Shown: positions 44,575-56,884, numbered from the stretch's first letter. The stretch: DNA of 64,000 bases from Prochilodus magdalenae (GCA_024036415.1 JAMWET010000609.1:1-64000); one strand, 5' to 3'. The notes: generated by a model from the letters alone, not told the origin. A program made the numbers and translations.

Positions 44575-45485
44575 TTTACTAGAACTAGCTAGCTACATTA
44601 GCCTCATAGGCCCAGTGCCAATCCAACATGGCAAACCTCAGACACGGAAGACGTCTTGGCTAATCGGCTGCATTGGGAGCAAGTCGACTCTTTGCCCAGC
44701 TATTCTTACAAATGAGAGCGCTGCTAGCCTAGCGATTGCTGCTGTTAGCACTTATCAGAATAGGCCTGTCCTGCAGCTTCACAGTTCCTGTCATTTACAC
44801 GGCTTTCATCTCCAGCCTCTGGAGGGAAAAGTGCCTCGCTCGGAAGATCCACTTTAATAATTCAGACGGACAAACGGAGACGGCAGCTCGTGAAGACTTC
44901 ACCTCAGCTGCCAATCGAGGCTGATTGAAAGCGACCCGCCACCTTTAAAGGCGTTCTATTTCTCTGTTTCTTTTTTTCCCGCTTGGCATCTTTGATTAGC
45001 TCACAGCTTTGTAGGGAGCATCGGAAATTAGGCAAAGAGAAGATCTGAAGGCAGACAAGCGACTTTGGGCTCCTCTTTATGTTCCTGCAGGTTGATGCGC
45101 ATGACGCTACGCTCTGTAGCCGAGCTACGGAAGAGTGAGCATGCACTGGGCGAAGATTTTTATAAATTCGTCCAGCATGTTTGGAGTGAATCTGTTTTCT
45201 CCTCCACTTAAAACCGCAGCCTTGGAGGGCTCAGAGTTCGCCATGCCCTGATCAAACAAGCCTGATTCACATCCACTAATTATCGAGTTGTCCTTGAGTT
45301 GAACAAAGCTTTGGAAAGCAGGTTTGCACCAATGTGCTCTCCTGTATTAAGATCCTGCTGTAGTTTCCTATCAGTATTCACCAGGCGAGCATCAGTACTG
45401 TGCAAATGTCAGAGACCATGCTTCCCTAACCGGATCCCCAGTTAAAACCACCTTTAAGCATTCAGCTAGTGTGGTATTTCAGGAG
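44575..45485. other. Non-repetitive sequence, no gene recognised
   Basis: Open frames of 80 codons on each strand (44615-44857 plus, 44904-45146 minus) show no recognisable domain. The rest is complex, possibly conserved non-coding DNA around 44860-45300. Untested. Confidence 0.35.
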
Positions 45486-45488
45486 ACA

Positions 45489-46222
45489 CACTCATCATCA
45501 TGAGAACAGCTGCACCCAGAAGGAGGTGTGGGAGTGCAGGTGTGTTGGGGAGGAAGATAAAGGTGACCAGGATCAATAACTGATAATAAATTTAGACTGA
45601 TATGATCAATATTTATTGAGCTACACATACAGAAGTCTGTCTCTCAGTATGGCGTCGGGCCGCCGTGTTCGCTAACCCAACACGCCAGACGTCTCGGTAT
45701 GGAGCTGTAGAGGTTCCTGATGGAGTCCTGTGATAATCCAACCCATGCAGCTTGAACATCCTCACACAGTTCCTGCAGATGGTGCGGTAGGGGTGGAGGT
45801 GGGGGGACACCAGGTCTTCTGGACGTGTGACGACAAACCGTTCATCTTGGTGCTGACCACGGTGCCTCCACACACGGATTCGTTGGGCGTCTCCACCAAG
45901 ACTAAAGCGGGACTCGTCACTGAAGATGACCCGCTGCCATTCTGAGTCACTCCATGACAGTCTGGTACGACACCACTGCAGTCTTTGGTGACGGTGACGT
46001 GGTGTTAAGGACAGTCGTGGTAACGGTCTGTGTGCATGTAGTCCTGCGTGGTGCAGCCGTCTGCCGATGGTGCTGCACTAACAGGAGGACTCATGGAGGA
46101 CACCACTGCTCGCTGGACGTCTGTAATGGTGGTGTTGGGTCAGTCAGGTATAGAGACTTCAGAGTGTCGTTCCTGTGTGTTGGTTCCTTCTGGGTGCAGC
46201 TGTTCTTTTGATTAATTGACAC
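45489..46222 (-). mobile_element. Tc1-like family A, most complete copy (about 730 bp)
   Basis: The left end is CACTCATCATCATGAGAACA. AGAACAGCTGCACCCAGAAG is inverted at the right end (46188-46206), so both terminal repeats survive. On the minus strand, RLQWCRTRLSWSDSEWQ is followed by FSDESRFSLGG with the first catalytic aspartate, then WRHRGQHQDERFVV. At about 45782-45805 coding jumps directly to the C-terminal HLQELCEDVQAAWDGL and PRRLAC blocks in a shifted frame. The segment with the second aspartate and the catalytic glutamate is deleted, and the N-terminal DNA-binding domain is also missing. Non-autonomous. The transposase frames are broken. Confidence 0.9.
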
Positions 46223-46284
46223 AGTTCTCACAAAGATCCGGTCCTTCCAGTGTTCTCTTATTTGGGAATAGTTTATAGGAAAGC

Positions 46285-46538
46285 ATATCGTCGCTGTCCA
46301 AAGAAAAACAAGTGTCTCCAAAATGGCAACTTTATAGGAGAGGCCAAAAACCTCTTTGAATTTAATGGGAGTCAATGGAACCAGACGTCTTTCCAAGCAC
46401 TTTCGGGCCGGTTCTGCTGGTCCATTCATCATGAGATTCTCACACAGTGTAAACACCAGCTGCTATTTTCAAATGATGCATAAAAATCAAAATGGACAAA
46501 AATGGAGATACATGTGTTTCATTGGACAGCGACGATAT
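46285..46538. mobile_element. 254-bp MITE with perfect 15-bp terminal inverted repeats
   Basis: ATATCGTCGCTGTCC at 46285-46299 is exactly inverted as GGACAGCGACGATAT at 46524-46538. The interior contains TTAATGGGAGTCAATGGAAC, TTCTGCTGGTCCATTCATCA and CTCACACAGTGTAAAC. The intact termini suggest it is among the younger insertions here. It has no coding capacity; a 121-codon minus-strand frame crossing it is accidental. Confidence 0.85.
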
Positions 46539-46544
46539 TAATCT

Positions 46545-47245
46545 ACACACACTTAAGAGCACAACGGTAAGAACAATTCTTCGAACTGATTCTGATGTAG
46601 ACCTTTTCCTAGGACCGTTCTGAGGCCCAATGCAAACACTCCGATCCACACTGTGGAGGAAGGCTGCTGTGCAGCGTTCCCAGGGAAGGGTTTGTGCACC
46701 AGTGACAGTGATTAATAACCGTATAGGCGGAGCTCCTTTCAGCGATAGACAATCCTGGAGGGCTACCGATAGAATCAAACCTTGTCTCCAGCAGAAACAT
46801 GGCCGCCAGGCCCAGATAAATCATACATGCTGTCTGGGCCCCTGTATTGAGTAGAGCTGAGAAATATGTGGCGTATTAAATGGGCTTATCGGGGACGAGT
46901 ACACTGCAGCCAGTCTGCAACCTCCGAGAGTCAGCCTTAGTTAAGAACGGGTGAATCCCAGGCCGGGTATAAAGGGCTAACTCACTTCCTGAGAAGCTAA
47001 TATCCATAGATCAGGCTGGTAATGGCCCGGTCTGCGTGGGGGTTCTATTTCAGAGGCTACTTCACCATATTCAGCGCTGCTGTCGTCATTATGTCCAAAA
47101 GTATCCGGACGCCTCTTTGATTGAGCTACTTTAAGGTCACACAGTGATTCCAGTTTGTCACTCGCATAGAAAATCTTTGACCAGTAAGTAGTGTGGGCTA
47201 GAGGGGTATACAGCCCCCCAGCACTGGGAGGTGAAGCACTGAAAC
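46545..47245. other. Non-repetitive sequence, no gene recognised
   Basis: A minus-strand open frame of 112 codons (46440-46778) overlaps the MITE end and has no recognisable domain. Nothing is annotated. Confidence 0.4.
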
Positions 47246-47249
47246 CAAC

Positions 47250-48285
47250 ATCAGGACCTGAGCTCACTAATACTCAATCAAATCCTCACAGCAATGTTCC
47301 AGCATCAGTACCTGACCTCACTAACACTCAATCAAATCCTCACAGCAATGTTCCAGCATCAGTACCTGACCTCACTAACACTCAATCAAATCTTTAGAGC
47401 AATGTTCCATCATCAGTATCTGACTTTACTAGTGCTCAATCAGATCCTCACAGCAATGTTCAACATCAGTACCTGACCTTACTAACACTCAATCAAATCC
47501 ACACAGCAATGTTCAACATCAGTATCTGAGCTCGCTAATACTCAATCAAATCGTTACAGCAATGTTCTAACATCAATACCTGACCTCACTAATACTGAAT
47601 CAAATCCTCACAGCCATGTTCCAGCATCACTACCTGACCTCACTCAATCAAATCCTCACAGCAATGTTCCAACATCAGTACCTGAGCTCGCTAATACTCA
47701 ATCAAATCCTCACAGCAATGTTCCAACATCAGTACCTGACCTCACTAACACTCAATCAAATCCTCACAGCAATGTTCCAACATCAGTACCTGACCTCACT
47801 AACACTCAATCAAATCCTCACAGCAATGTCCAGCATCAGTACCTGACCTCACTAACACTCAATTAAATCCTCACAGCAATGTTCCAGCATCAGTACCTGA
47901 CCTCACTAACACTCAATTAAATCCTCACAGCAATGTTCCAGCATCAGTACCTGACCTCACTAACACTCAATCAAATCCTCACAGCAATGTCCAGCATCAG
48001 TACCTGAGCTCACTAACACTCAATCAAATCCTCACAGCAATGTTCCAGCATCAGTACCTGAGCTCACTAACACTCAATTAAATCCTCACAGCAATGTTCC
48101 AACATCAGTACCTGACCTCACTAACGCTCAATCAAATCCTCACAGCAATGTTCAGCATCAGTACCTGACCTCACTAACACTCAATCAAATCCTCACAGCA
48201 ATGTTCAGCATCAGTACCTGACCTCACTAACGCTCAATTAAATCCTCACAGCTATGTTCCAACATCAGTACCTGACCTCAGTGTG
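47250..48285 (+). repeat. 54-bp minisatellite, locus 2, about 19 copies
   Basis: The unit is the same as at 31545-32760 and in the same orientation (AATCCTCACAGCAATGTTCC, A(A/G)CATCAGTACCTGACCTCA, CTAACACTCAATCA). This locus favours CAGCATCAG and CAATTAAATCC variants, so the two arrays have been homogenised separately. Plus-strand 18-codon repeats again give open runs of up to 76 codons. Confidence 0.95.
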
Positions 48286-48289
48286 GATG

Positions 48290-48925
48290 AACGTCTCCTC
48301 AGACTCAGCTCAGCTTTAGGACTGAGTGAACAGCGAGTGGGTCCCTGAACGTCACTGAGGCCCGTACGGAGCCGGACTCGTGTCTGAGGCGCATGTAAAT
48401 GAGATGGCTGTGCCTCCAGCTCGACTCCAGCAGGTGGACGGAGCGCTGTTCGTTCTCCGGTCCGGTAAGACTCTGCAGCTGATGAACCTGCAGCAGGGCG
48501 TCTTTGAGGCCAGGTGCGGTTTACTCGGTGTCTGGTGCAGAGGTGTGATCAGAGAGGTTCGAGATGAAGGACGTCTGCTCGTTGGTAAATTTGGGATTTT
48601 GCTGCACAAGGTTAGGCCCTGCTGTGTTCAGTGCTGAGTGTGCAGTATGTTACTTAAGCGGAGAGAGTGAAAGAGAGGGAAAGTCAATTACAGAGAACGG
48701 CCCCTGAGCAGGGACAGCCTGGCGGCCCCTCAGGGCAGCGGCGTGCTGACCGTGTATCAATGAGAGCCAATCAGCCTTCGTTACCGACCCTATCCATTTA
48801 ATCCGGCTGGGCTCTCTCTCACACCTCCTTCCCTCCTCCCCGCGTTTTTCTCCGGCCTGTGAGGAGGTGACAGGCGTACCGTGTGTGTCCGGGCCCTAGC
48901 CTTTACTGTACTGGCTCAGGGTCTT
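48290..48925. other. Unique sequence with an unproven 85-codon frame
   Basis: The frame 48380-48637 (plus) starts with internal methionines and reads MAVPPARLQQVDGALFVLRS. It ends at a normal stop. I do not recognise a domain, and a second frame overlaps it on the other strand. It could be a first exon or nothing; I lean to nothing. The flanking sequence is GC-rich at 48690-48860. Confidence 0.3.
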
Positions 48926-48929
48926 GAAC

Positions 48930-49570
<641 letters not shown>

Positions 49571-49574
49571 ATCA

Positions 49575-49725
49575 GTTTAGACATGCAGTCAGGTGAACTG
49601 GAGATTGTCCCCCTAGGTGTGTGTGAGTACCTATGTCTGTCCATCTTCACCTGTGATGGACTGGCAAACTGTCCAAGGTGTTTCCTGCCCCAAACCATGC
49701 TGCCATCCTGCCCCGAGTCCCCTCT
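49575..49725 (+). repeat. Teleost dispersed repeat (ACCTGTGATGGACTGGCAAA)
   Basis: GTCAGGTGAACTGGAGATTG, CCCCTAGGTGTGTGTGAG, ACCTGTGATGGACTGGCAAA and TGTCCAAGGTGTTTCCTGCC follow a layout familiar in many fish genomes (an unnamed retroposon tail to me). The TCTA/TCTG microsatellite is upstream in the position where this family usually carries a variable TG or TCTG tract. Confidence 0.65.
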
Positions 49726-49729
49726 AGGT

Positions 49730-50940
49730 TGAAAGCCAAAGTCTGGACATCCGGATCAAGTCCTTATGCTCTCAGTCCACTATCACTCCATTCATGCTGT
49801 TCTTTCAGTTGACAAGCAGCTTGACATACCAAGACCGGAGAATGAAATGGCTCCAGTGCCATGAAAGCCATCCGCCTGCTGACCCGTCACTGCGTGCGGC
49901 CGTTCCTGAGTCTAGGCCTTTCCTAAAGGTCACAGAGGCCTCGATGGTCCAGCCCTACATCTCACAAGACGACTTTCAGCTGCGGTGTCTCAGTTTGGGG
50001 GCTGTCTTCTCCGTGAGGACACTTTTCAAAGCAGCACAAACGATAATAGACAACAATGGCTCTCACTGACGCGCAGAGAATACGAACAGAGCGCTGAGCA
50101 GAGGAGCAGCCTCGTCCTTTCATCCTCCCAGCACCAATAAGACTTCCTAATGAGACGTCCCATGCAGTGGCAGACCTCAGAGGCCCTTTCTGTTCCCACA
50201 GCCCTGCTGCGGATCTTCAGAAGAAACTTTGCTCGGTCCAGATGAAAGTTTTCACAGAATGACACCAGAGGCACTCGTATTCCATCAGACGGAGCGCCAG
50301 CCGTGGCCTCCTCTTTATTAAGCCCTTCCGCGAGTTATTAGCTGGAAATGGCACCGAACGTGGCTCTGACACTTTCAATTACAAAAACAGGTGTTGCTGT
50401 AATAGAAGGCTGCGGGGCGAGCGGAGCCGCTGGACCGTAAGTGACATGCTCTCTGTAATCCTATTTCCCATAAAGCACGTTCACCTGCATAAACCAGAGC
50501 TTATCTGACACCTGTTTGACCTTTACTGGCCGCTTCGCGTCAGGAGCGACGGCTCGCGGTCAGCTCATTTGGAAGCTATTACAGAGCACAAATACGTCCA
50601 CTCATGATCATGCTGGGCTAGGGCCGCACGACCTGGACACTTCATTTGGTGGTGCTGTGATTTCGGTGTAAATGATTGACAGCATTCACTGTTCTTAAGT
50701 TGGACCCCTAAACCCCAGGTAAGCTCAGGCTGAAGCCCAGCCGCAGCACACTCTATACGTTCTGCATTGCACACGTCAGAGGAAGGAACTCTCTTCCGCA
50801 GGCATCACTTTCCTCAGCTGCCTGAACCACCGTGTTGGCATTCAAGCCCTTTCCAGCCTTTTGTTACATGATGTCATCACGTAACAGTGTCCTTAACGCC
50901 CGCCTACCAGCCAGCGTGGGAAGCCCTCACACAATGCACA
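49730..50940. other. Unique block, no gene recognised
   Basis: A 91-codon plus-strand frame (49794-50069) and an 82-codon minus frame show no recognisable domain. The 50280-50560 block (TTATTAGCTGG, TTTCAATTACAAAAAC, TAATCCTATTTCCC) looks like conserved non-coding vertebrate DNA; untested. Confidence 0.35.
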
Positions 50941-50944
50941 GAGA

Positions 50945-51265
50945 GCTAAAACAGTGTCACATACCGCCCCCTCTGGTTACTGCACATGGCTTCTGTTCCT
51001 GCTCCACCCGGGCTCCACCCAGCATCTGATCTAGGACTCATTAGGACTCCCATTTACACCCCACCGTTTGCTCTGCCTGGTTTGTGTTTACTCTGTTCCT
51101 CATCCTCGGAGCTTGCTGTGTTGGGTTCCTGGGTGTGGTCTCTTGCTTTGGTTTCTTGGTTATTGTTTATATGGCTATGTCTCTGATGATGCCTGCCTGT
51201 GTTCTGACCCCCGCCTATTCCGATATTGATTCCTGGACGACCTTTAATGAAACCGCTCCACCCTG
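50945..51265 (+). mobile_element. LTR-like fragment (weak)
   Basis: It starts TGTCACATACCGCC and continues into pyrimidine-rich sequence with TTTAATGAAACC near 51242. It resembles the LTR-like elements in style but has no paired copy and no clear CA end. Confidence 0.3.
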
Positions 51266-51506
51266 CCTCAACCTCCATGGTACAAACGGATCACTTAGAA
51301 GCATCCTGCTCCAGTCTAGCTTGTAAAGGTGGCTCTACTGAACTTTGAACTCTGGATCAAACTGATACAACAGAACCGACTCTGTGGTAAGAACAGCCAC
51401 AGCGGAGCGGGGGCGGAGCTTCTGACCACAGTAATGATTTTCTCAGCACAACATTCAGAGTTTTTTTATCTTTGTAGAATCTGTAGCTTTTTACAATGAA
51501 GTAAAC

Positions 51507-51990
51507 TACACTCAGAGGAGACCAGGATCAATAACTGATGATAAATTTAGACTGATATGATCAATATTTATTGAGCTACACATACAGAAGTCTGTCTCTC
51601 AGTATGGCGTTGGGCCGCCGTGTTTGCTAACCCAACACGCCAGACGTCTCGGTATGGAGCTGTAGAGGTTCCTAATGGAGTCCTGTGATAATCCATCCCA
51701 TGCAGCTTGAACATCCTCACACAGTTCCTGCAGATGGTGCGGTAGGGGTGGGGGTGGAGGGACACCAGGCCTTCTGGACGTGCGACACCAAACCGTTCAT
51801 CTCGGTGCTGACCACGGTGCCTCCACACACGGATTCGTTGGGCGTCTCCACCAAGACTAAAGCGGGACTCATCACTGAAGATGACCCGCTGCCATTCTGA
51901 GTCACTCCATAACAGTCTGGTACGACACCACTGCAGTCTTTGGGAATCCACCAGGTGTTATCGGATTCCTTCTGGATGCAGCTGTTTGTG
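51507..51990 (-). mobile_element. Tc1-like family A copy with shortened left end
   Basis: TA then CACTCAGAGGAGACCAGG marks the left end, where about 60 bp of the terminal region is deleted. On the minus strand a 127-codon frame reads DSQRLQWCRTRLLWSDSEWQ, then FSDESRFSLGGDAQRIRVW, WRHRGQHRDERFGVARPEG and, past the shared deletion junction, the out-of-frame C-terminal part. This is the longest uninterrupted frame in the family. The right end CCTTCTGGATGCAGCTG lies at 51970-51986. The second aspartate and glutamate are missing. Confidence 0.88.
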
Positions 51991-51994
51991 CAGA

Positions 51995-53175
51995 TATCCT
52001 TTGTTGAGGAGTGTGTGGTTAGGATACCGATGGACACCATGATGGCTCAGGGCTCTGGGACTCTAGTGGAGGAGAAGCTTTCGATTCTAGTGGCAGGAGT
52101 GGAGAGTTTGACCAGCTCTAGGAAACTTGAAGCTGTGCATCACTAACGTGCAGCCGTGAGCTGTCCTCAGTGATGGTCAGGTAGATGGATGGACAGGGAT
52201 GGCTCACAGTGACCGAACCAAGCGTCTGATGGCGCCTAGAGGCGTCAGAAATCACTACACGTCCATCAAAGCTCACAGAGGAACAAGAATGTACTCAAAC
52301 TGTCCCCAAAGTGACGAGGGACAGGAACTAACAGGGTCATAGAAGGTTCCGTTTGATTTCAGGACGTCTCTAAACCCAGATATTAAAGGCAGTTATGTCC
52401 AGTTTCACCGCAACAAACCGCTTCTGCCCTGAACTCTGTTGTGGGCGTTCGCACCTCGTTCATGTTTAATAATGAGACTCTGCTAACGAGGCGCGCGTCC
52501 AGTTTGTCAGCAGCTGAATATCAAACAGCAGCCGTCCTCCCTCGGCTGCGCGGGCTGACGCTTCTGAAAATGATCCTAACTGGAAGTGAGAGCACCTGAT
52601 TACTGCTGAAACTGGCTGTAAGGGATGTTACATCAGCGGGAGGCAGTGTGCGATTAGACTTGACGTTCAGAGTTACCCTGAAATCGCCCATTTGGCCCAA
52701 AAACTCGGAGACGTCGGGGAGCACACTCGCTCCGGTAACAATGTGTGCGCACCTGTAATTCAGTCGGTACTGTTGTAGACAGCTGGGAAATTGGAGTTTT
52801 TAGAATGCAGCGCCACAGCCGGCGTGTCCAGAAACGCTCTGGGTGTGGCCGGTTAGGAATACAGAGGGGAAACTACACCATTTTGCATTCCGGAGGTCCG
52901 CTGTGGTCTGCCCTCTTATCGTGAAGCGCTCAGCGCCTCACAAACTCGTGACTCTGGGCTGGATTAGAATGTACTCCGCTGTGTGCCAACACAGGACAGG
53001 TTACAGTGCTCAGACTGTGGCCGTGGAAATGAACGGTGATCCTGTTAGCAGCTCGTCACATAGACACCAGTCAAAAACATTTAGGGCCTGGAGGTCCTCC
53101 GAGCCTGTCCGCGAGTCTGAAAGACACAGAGGACCGATAGCTTCTGTGGGTCAGCCGAGTGTAGGGTTGCCAGGT
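51995..53175. other. Non-repetitive sequence, no gene recognised
   Basis: A 127-codon plus-strand frame (52843-53226) runs into the following array and has no recognisable domain. A minus-strand 67-codon frame lies at 52521-52724. No repeat is recognised. Confidence 0.4.
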
Positions 53176-53179
53176 GTAC

Positions 53180-54640
53180 GCAAAAGTGGCCAGTTAGTGG
53201 AAGCACAAGGTGGGTGTTTCCAATAAAGTGGCCAATTAGTGGAAGAATAAGGTCAGTGTTTCTAATAAAGTGGCCAGTTAGTGAAGCACAGGGTGGGTGT
53301 TTCCAATAAAGTGGCCAGTTAGTGAAGCGCAAGGTGGGTGTTTCCAATAAAGGGGCCAGTGAGTGAAGCACAGGGTGGGTGTTTCCAATAAAGTGGCCAG
53401 TTATGAAGTGCAAGGTGGGTGTTTCCAATAAAGTGGCCAGTTAGTGGAGGCACAAGGGCGGTGTTTTTAATAAAGTGGCCAGTGAGTGAAAGCACAGGGT
53501 GGGTGTTTCCAATAAAGTGGCCAGTAAATGGAATCACAAGGTCAGCGTTTCCAATAAAGTGGCCAGCTAGTGAAGCACAAGGTGGGTGTTTCTAATAAAG
53601 TGGCCAGTGAGTGAAAGCACAGGGTGGGTGTTTCTGGTAAAGTGGCCAGTGAGTGGAAGCACAAGGTGGGTGTTTCTGGTAAAGTGGCCAGTGAATGAAG
53701 CACAGGGTGGGTGTTTCCAATAAAGTGGCCAGTTAGTGAAGCACAGGGTCGGTGTTTCTAATAAAGTGGCCAGTGAGTGAAGCACAGGGTGGGTGTTTCT
53801 AATAAAGTGGCCAGTAAGTGAAGCACAGGGTGGGTGTTTCTGATAAAGTGGCCAGTAAGTGAAGCACAGGGTGGGTGTTTCTAATAAAGTGGCCAGTGAG
53901 TGAAGCACAGGGTGGGTGTTTCTAATAAAGTGGCCAGTGAGTGAAGCACAGGGTGGGTGTTTCTTTTCCAATAAAGTGGCCAGTGAGTGAAGCACAGGGT
54001 GGGTGTTTCTGATAAAGTGGCCAGTGAGTGAAGCACAAGGTGGGTGTTTCTAATAAAGTGGCCAGTTATAGAAACACAGGGTGGGTGTTTCTGATAAAGT
54101 GGCCAGTGAGTGAAGCACAAGGTGGGTGTTTCTGGTAAAGTGGCCAGTGAATGAAGCACAGGGTGGGTGTTTCCAATAAAGTGGCCAGTTAGTGGAAGCA
54201 CAGGGTGGGTGTTTCTGGTAAAGTGGCCAGTTAGTGGAAGCACAAGGTGGGTGTTTCTGGTAAAGTGGCCAGTGAGTGGAAGCACAAGGTGGGTGTTTCT
54301 GGTAAAGTGGCCAGTGAATGAAGCACAGGGTGGGTGTTTCTAATAAAGTGGCCAGTGAGTGAAGCACAGGGTGGGTGTTTCTAATAAAGTGGCCAGTGAG
54401 TGAAGCACAGGGTGGGTGTTTCTAATAAAGTGGCCAGTGAGTGAAGCACAGGGTGGGTGTTTCTAATAAAGTGGCCAGTTAGTGAAGCACAGGGTGGGTG
54501 TTTCTGATAAAGTGGCCAGTTAGTGAAGCACAGGATGGGTGTTTCTGATAAAGTGGCCAGTGGGTGAAGCACAGGGTGGGTGTTTCTGATAAAGTGGCCA
54601 GTGGGTGAAGCACAGGGTGGGTGTGTCTACTAAAGGCCGG
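53180..54640. repeat. 41-43-bp minisatellite related to the 42.4-kb array, about 35 copies
   Basis: The unit is GTGGGTGTTTCTAATAAAGT, GGCCAGTGAGTGAAGCACAG and G. It shares the GTTTCTAATAAAGTGGCCAG core with the array at 42.4-43.6 kb but differs in the rest (TGAAGCACAGG instead of TGGAAATACATG). Variants include TTTCCAATAAAG, TTCTGATAAAG and TTCTGGTAAAG, the last two concentrated in the right half. Minus-strand frames of up to 142 codons are artefacts. Confidence 0.95.
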
Positions 54641-54644
54641 TGAG

Positions 54645-55210
54645 AGTGTTTAGAGGGAGTGTATCTCCGCTGAGCAGAACAAACACACACAGTCAGGCTA
54701 TTAAAGAGGATCAAAGAGAGCCGGGATCCACACTGTGATGAAACTTTGTGAAACAGACACCGAGCACCAGCCACCGAAACTCTCCGAGCGCTCTGTGTAG
54801 CGGCGCCACTCATTATTAATAATCCTCTGGCCATGGCGCTGCTCCTCCAGATACCCAGGCCGCATGAGCTGATGGGTAAAAACGCCGCCGCATTGTTATT
54901 TAATGGGCCAGTCTATGAGAACTGTCCACAAGCTCTGTGAAAGTGGACACGGGGCAGCTAAAGTACAGACCCGTGGCCCGGGGGACGCGGCGGGATCGGA
55001 CAGAAACAGCATGGTTTATTCATGGGGCCGGTCTGTGGGCTCGGTGAGGTCCTGACACGGGGCCCTCCAGCCAACTCTCAGTACGTTCTCAAACATAGCA
55101 GCGACTCTACTGAGTCAGTATTGACTCGTTCATATCGATTCGATTCAGTTTGTGCTTACTCAGTTACATAACCACACGGTTAGCTAACCAAGTGCATGTG
55201 GGGCGATACA
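54645..55210. other. Non-repetitive sequence, no gene recognised
   Basis: Complex sequence; the 104-codon minus-strand frame (54520-54834) enters from the array. Possible conserved non-coding look at 54780-55050; untested. Confidence 0.4.
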
Positions 55211-55214
55211 TGCG

Positions 55215-55540
55215 TCCTTTACTCCACCCCTACCGCACCATCTGCAGGAACTGTGTGAGGATGTTCAAGCTGCATGGGATGGATTATCACAGGACTCCAT
55301 TAGGAACCTCTACAGCTCCATACCGAGACGTCTGGCGTGTTGGGTTAGCGAACACGGCGGCCCGACGCCATACTGAGAGACAGACTTCTGTATGTGTAGC
55401 TCAATAAATATTGATCATATCAGTCTAAATTTATCATCAGTTATTGATCCTGGTCACCTTTATCCTCCCTCCCAACACACCTGCACTCCCACACCTCCTT
55501 CTGGGTGCAGCTGTTCTGTTGATGATGAGTGTATAACACC
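55215..55540 (+). mobile_element. Tc1-like family A, C-terminal half with intact end, plus strand
   Basis: Begins abruptly at CTCCACCCCTACCGCACC, exactly around the family's deletion junction. It encodes in one frame HLQELCEDVQAAWDGLSQD, NLYSSIPRRLACWVSEHGG and a PY end before the stop, then the noncoding tail and the terminal repeat, ending with GATGATGAGTG followed by TA at 55537. The 5' half is missing. Confidence 0.85.
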
Positions 55541-55544
55541 ATTT

Positions 55545-55910
55545 TACACCACCCCTTTTACGTTAATATGTTTTTATTGCATTGAAATAAATTAATTTAT
55601 TGATTGATGCTGCCCAAAGTCCAAAAACGTCAGGATTAGTCCAGTCTGACATGAACTTACGTTTGAACTCCTGAAATAAACAGCAGATTTATTGACTTTT
55701 ACTTTGCGTTTTATTATTTTATAGACTTTTATTTTGGCATGCTTTTAAGTAAGAGTGAACAGAATAGTGCAACATAAAGACCCCCGGTGACCTCCATGGA
55801 GCGACGTTAACCCCAGTAGCCCTTTCACAAACACTGAGAAACAGAGACTTCTGAGTTGGTGTTGGCTGCTTTAGCGAGAACACAACCAGGACATGGTTGC
55901 TAAGGTGTTG
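55545..55910. other. AT-rich spacer, no gene recognised
   Basis: AT-rich sequence with no long frames. Nothing is annotated. Confidence 0.45.
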
Positions 55911-55914
55911 CTAA

Positions 55915-56105
55915 AAATGAATGGGAGTCTATGGGAGGAATGTGGGATGAATAAACGATACATAGAGAAGTGTCTGGGTCAGTATGGCTGTGGATTAGAG
56001 TTTGGGGTCTGTCCTGAGTGAGTACCTCCAGTTTGGTGGCTGTAGGTTAGAGGAGACAGTAGGGTTTCAATGGGGGTGAAAATGAATGGGAGTCTATGGG
56101 AGGAA
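55915..56105 (+). repeat. Dispersed repeat family Y, copy 2
   Basis: This matches the reverse complement of 12912-13065. AATGGGAGTCTATGGGAGGA occurs at 55920 and again at 56085, so about 165 bp is duplicated here. Confidence 0.65.
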
Positions 56106-56109
56106 CGAG

Positions 56110-56760
56110 GGATGGAAAAAAGGCAAAGAGATGAATGCGAGTGAGACCATCATTGAATTTGTGCTCGGGGGTCTGCCCCGATATGGTGTGTTTCGGCTGA
56201 GCAGAAGTACAGTAGATGGCTGTGTACTTTTCCAGCCCATTCATTCTTAAGGGGAAAAATGACTGAAGATTTTTTGGAAAACATTTTTAGAGTCGCCTGC
56301 TCGTCTCTGTCTTCCCTCTGCTCTTAACTCTAAACACCTTCACCAGGAGAAACACCGTCCCAAACTCCACCCACTCCACCACCACCAAACAGTTTGATCG
56401 ACAAGGGTCCACAAAGACCCGTCCTTTCCCCCAGAGTACACAGTGTGTAAAAGTGTTTCCTGTAAACTCTTTTTATTTTTGTAAATTTGTTTTCTGAAGT
56501 TTTTGCACTTCTGTCATAGGAGCAACCACTAATATATGTAATGTGTTATATATATTTATTTATTATAATGTTTATTACTGCATGTATCAATATGAAAGTC
56601 TTAACAGTAGTAACAAGCTCACCTTCGACCATCAGCACATTCTTCACTGCTACAGTAATAACCCAGCAGGCGTTTGTGGGTCCCTGGCATCTGCTCATGT
56701 CGGTTGTGAGGTAGGGCCGGCACTGACTTGTGTCTTAAGCTCGCCGGACAAACACCAGTA
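56110..56760. other. Non-repetitive sequence, no gene recognised
   Basis: A 72-codon plus-strand frame (56543-56761) and a 65-codon minus frame show no recognisable domain. An AT-rich stretch lies at 56530-56580. Confidence 0.4.
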
Positions 56761-56764
56761 ACAG

Positions 56765-56880
56765 CTGGGACTGGATCTGACCTGGACTGGATGTAGCCAC
56801 CTCAATGTTCAGACGCTCTTACATCACAGAACTGGTCTGGTTGGTCCAGATGTGGTGGAGGCCGTCCCTGGAGTTCTACT
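56765..56880 (-). mobile_element. Tc1-like family C, third fragment
   Basis: CCTGGACTGGATGTAGCCAC, TCAATGTTCAGACGCTCTTA and GGTCCAGATGTGGTGGAGGC match one end of 30031-30445 (same orientation) over about 100 bp. The helix-turn-helix-encoding part is not included. Confidence 0.6.
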
Positions 56881-56884
56881 GGAC

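Noticed and set aside
48380..48637. 85-codon frame as a possible exon
   Set aside because: No domain is recognised and there is a competing frame on the other strand. Kept only as a note in the region entry.
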